From: Aureimonas pseudogalii
GTDB taxonomy: Bacteria; Pseudomonadota; Alphaproteobacteria; Rhizobiales; Rhizobiaceae
Length of the DNA: 64,000 nt
Direction: 5' to 3'
Assembly: GCF_014196835.1 (NCBI RefSeq)
Contig: NZ_JACIEK010000001.1
Coordinates: 1,128,283-1,192,282, forward strand
Every line of letters starts with the position of its first letter. The stretch's first letter is position 1. Under the pieces are notes generated by a model. It made no database searches, had not been told where the DNA came from, and was given only the letters and a program-made list of their open reading frames with translations. Below are positions 62,295 to 64,000 of this stretch, piece by piece. The position numbers were made by a program, and so were the translations under genes.

Positions 62295-63179
62295 TCAGGC
62301 GTCGCGCTTCTTCAGATAGGCGAACCAGTAGGACAGGCCGATCGAGGCGCCGCCGAAAATGTTGCCGAGGGTGACGACGACGAGGTTTCTGACAAAGCCG
62401 CCGAGCGTCACCGTCGGAAAATCGGCGGCGGTGTGGGAAATTCCCGTCCAGAACTCGGGCGCGGCGAAGGCCTTCACCAGAAGCGCGATCGGGATGATCG
62501 ACATGTTGGCGACCGAGTGCTCGAAGCCGGCGGCGACGAAGGCGGCGACGGGCAGCAGCAGCGCCAGGATCTTGCCGGGCACGGTGCGGGCGGCCTGCGT
62601 CACCCAGATCGCGAGGCACACCAGCATGTTGGCGAGGATGCCGCCGGCGAGCAGCGCCACCCAGCCCTTGCCCGTCTTGGTGGCGGCGATCTCGAGCGCG
62701 CTGAGACCGACCGCCCCCTCGCCCGGCATGTGGCCGCCCGCCGCCACGAAGAGCGCGGCGATCAGCAGCGCGCCGACGAGGTTGCCGCCGTAGACGAGCG
62801 CCCAGAAGCGCCACATCGTGGCGGCGTCCAGCGTGTCGCGCATCCGGTTGATCACCAGCATCGTGTCGCCGGTGAAGAGTTCGGCGCCGGCGATCACCAC
62901 GAGCACGAGGCCGACCGCGAAGCTCGCGCCGGCGATCAGGTGCTGCGGCCCGGAATAGGCGCCCCCGCCCGCCGAGGTGACGATGTAGAGGATCGACCCG
63001 AAGGCGATGTAGGCGCCGGCCAGAACCGACAGGAGCAGCACGTCGCCCGCCGGCTTCTTCACTTTGCCGGACAGATATTCGAGGGCGATCTTCGCCGCCT
63101 CGGGCGGAGCGGCATCCTTCGCCGACACCACGGGCGGGGCATCGGACGAAGCCGGGGGCGCAGGGCGTTCGGCAGTCAT
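62295..63179 (-). CDS. formate/nitrite transporter family channel
   Basis: The 294-residue membrane protein of the FNT family has six helices. The hallmarks are GAELFTGDTMLV near 98-109, the second-half GYEHSVANM equivalent GFEHSVANMSIIPIAL, and NLVVVTLGNIFGG near the end. FNT proteins are pentameric channels for formate, nitrite, lactate or hydrosulphide. The N-terminal 40 residues are a Pro/Ala-rich extension. It lies between the DeoR gene and pyc on the same strand. The ion is not identifiable by eye. Confidence 0.9.
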   Translation of the reverse strand: MTAERPAPPASSDAPPVVSAKDAAPPEAAKIALEYLSGKVKKPAGDVLLLSVLAGAYIAFGSILYIVTSAGGGAYSGPQHLIAGASFAVGLVLVVIAGAELFTGDTMLVINRMRDTLDAATMWRFWALVYGGNLVGALLIAALFVAAGGHMPGEGAVGLSALEIAATKTGKGWVALLAGGILANMLVCLAIWVTQAARTVPGKILALLLPVAAFVAAGFEHSVANMSIIPIALLVKAFAAPEFWTGISHTAADFPTVTLGGFVRNLVVVTLGNIFGGASIGLSYWFAYLKKRDA

Positions 63180-63283
63180 CGGGCGGTCTCCTCTCGGGGG
63201 CACCCGTCGAGCGGCGCCGCAAGCCAGTGGAGATGGGGCGCCGGGCCGGCGGGGCGAGCGCCCCGCCGCAGGGCTCCTGCGTC

Positions 63284-64000
63284 TCAGGGCGCGAAGACGA
63301 CCAGAAGGTCCTTGGCGTCGATCTGGTCGCCGGTGCGCACGTGCACGGCCTCGACCACGCCGTCGCGCTCGGCATGGAGCGCCGTCTCCATCTTCATCGC
63401 CTCGATGGAGAGGAGCACGTCGCCGGCCTTCACCGACTGGCCGGGTGCGACCGCCAGCGTCGAGACGACGCCGGGCATGGGCGCGCCGACATGGGCGGCG
63501 TTGCCCGGCTCGACCTTCGCCCGCGCCGCACTGCCGCCCGCGTTGGAGCGGTCGGGCACCTTCACCCGGCGCGGCTGGCCGTTGAGCTCGAAGAACACGG
63601 TCCTCTTGCCCTTCTCGTCGGTGTCGGCGGTGCCGAGGCAGCGGATCACCAGCGTCTTGCCGGGCTCGAGATCGACGAGGATCTCCTCCTCCGTGCCGAT
63701 GCCGTAGAAATAGTTCGGCGTCGGCAGCGTCGACACCGGGCCGTAGGTCTCGGCGGCCAGCGCGAAGTCGGTGAAGACCTTCGGGTACATCAGGAACGAG
63801 GCGAATTCGGCGTCGCTCACCTTGCGCCCGAGCTTCTCCGCGATGGCGGTGCGTTCGGCGGCGAGGTCGGCGTCGGGGATGAGCGAGCCCGGCCGCACCG
63901 TGATCGGCGTCTCGCCCTTCAGCGCCTTCTTCTGCAACCCTTCCGGCCAACCGCCGGGGGGCTGGCCGAGATCGCCGCGCAGCATCGCCACCACCGAATC
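63284..64000 (-). CDS. pyc: pyruvate carboxylase, C-terminal part (cut by window edge)
   Basis: Only the last 238 residues are in the window; the frame is open at 64000. They cover the end of the carboxyltransferase region and the allosteric linker (PPGGWPEGLQKKALKG, LMYPKVFTDF, TPNYFYGI), then the biotin carboxyl carrier domain with the biotinyl Lys in SIEAMKMETAL. This order, with the linker joined to a C-terminal biotin domain, is that of single-chain pyruvate carboxylase, which makes oxaloacetate from pyruvate. Confidence 0.93.
   Translation of the reverse strand, partial: DSVVAMLRGDLGQPPGGWPEGLQKKALKGETPITVRPGSLIPDADLAAERTAIAEKLGRKVSDAEFASFLMYPKVFTDFALAAETYGPVSTLPTPNYFYGIGTEEEILVDLEPGKTLVIRCLGTADTDEKGKRTVFFELNGQPRRVKVPDRSNAGGSAARAKVEPGNAAHVGAPMPGVVSTLAVAPGQSVKAGDVLLSIEAMKMETALHAERDGVVEAVHVRTGDQIDAKDLLVVFAP

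Overview
The window is about 64 kb of GC-rich chromosome with dense, often ATGA-overlapping genes. It looks like an alphaproteobacterium of the Hyphomicrobiales (Rhizobiales). The evidence is the SUV3-like helicase / S4 protein / fdxA / carD block, an alphaproteobacterial RpoH, a phaA-phaB/phaR polyhydroxybutyrate locus, DUF1127 and DUF3309 mini-proteins, and a tRNA-Arg(CCU) gene split by a small group I intron of the kind known from Agrobacterium. I cannot place the genus from sequence alone. There is no rRNA, CRISPR array, integrase or insertion sequence, so this reads as a chromosomal backbone with accessory patches.

0-8 kb is rich in stress-type genes: a Tat-signal SDR, two ferritin-like proteins, an NAD(P)H-hydrate repair dehydratase behind a histidine phosphatase, an SDR overlapping a frameshifted patatin, a DUF1127 protein with a strong terminator, and two small Pro/Asp-rich proteins. 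8-14 kb gathers photobiology genes: a stand-alone photolyase FAD-binding domain in a three-gene overlapping operon, a BLUF photoreceptor translationally coupled to a PAS-GGDEF-EAL enzyme, and a spore-photoproduct-lyase-like radical SAM protein. Then come a MarR/SnoaL pair with a clear double operator and a five-component peptide/nickel-type ABC importer operon (two ATPases fused), with a Zur-like palindrome upstream.

20-31 kb carries a sorbosone-dehydrogenase-like lipoprotein, a LysR gene beside a decayed Tat-type aldo/keto reductase, a Tat flavodoxin-like protein, and an alternative haem-copper oxidase locus (CtaG, CopD-like, subunit II, fused subunit I+III). 31-39 kb has a flavin oxidoreductase opposite a DUF2156 acyltransferase, a GDSL esterase, a paoABC-like molybdenum aldehyde dehydrogenase and a lipid-A-hydroxylase-like protein. 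The intron-containing tRNA lies at 38.85-39.15 kb, followed by thiamine diphosphokinase and a secreted M48 peptidase lipoprotein.

41-64 kb is mostly core genome: rpoH, carD, fdxA, S4, SUV3-like helicase, paralogous PepSY-like proteins, phaB/phaA and divergent phaR, rpmF, mtgA, a prenyl diphosphate synthase, ispG with a lytic transglycosylase, two 52-residue membrane proteins, an MFS/DeoR pair, a formate/nitrite channel and the 3' end of pyruvate carboxylase, cut by the window edge. Several stress-type genes have one-mismatch candidates for the alphaproteobacterial EcfG promoter, which suggests a shared general stress response; this is inference from pattern only.
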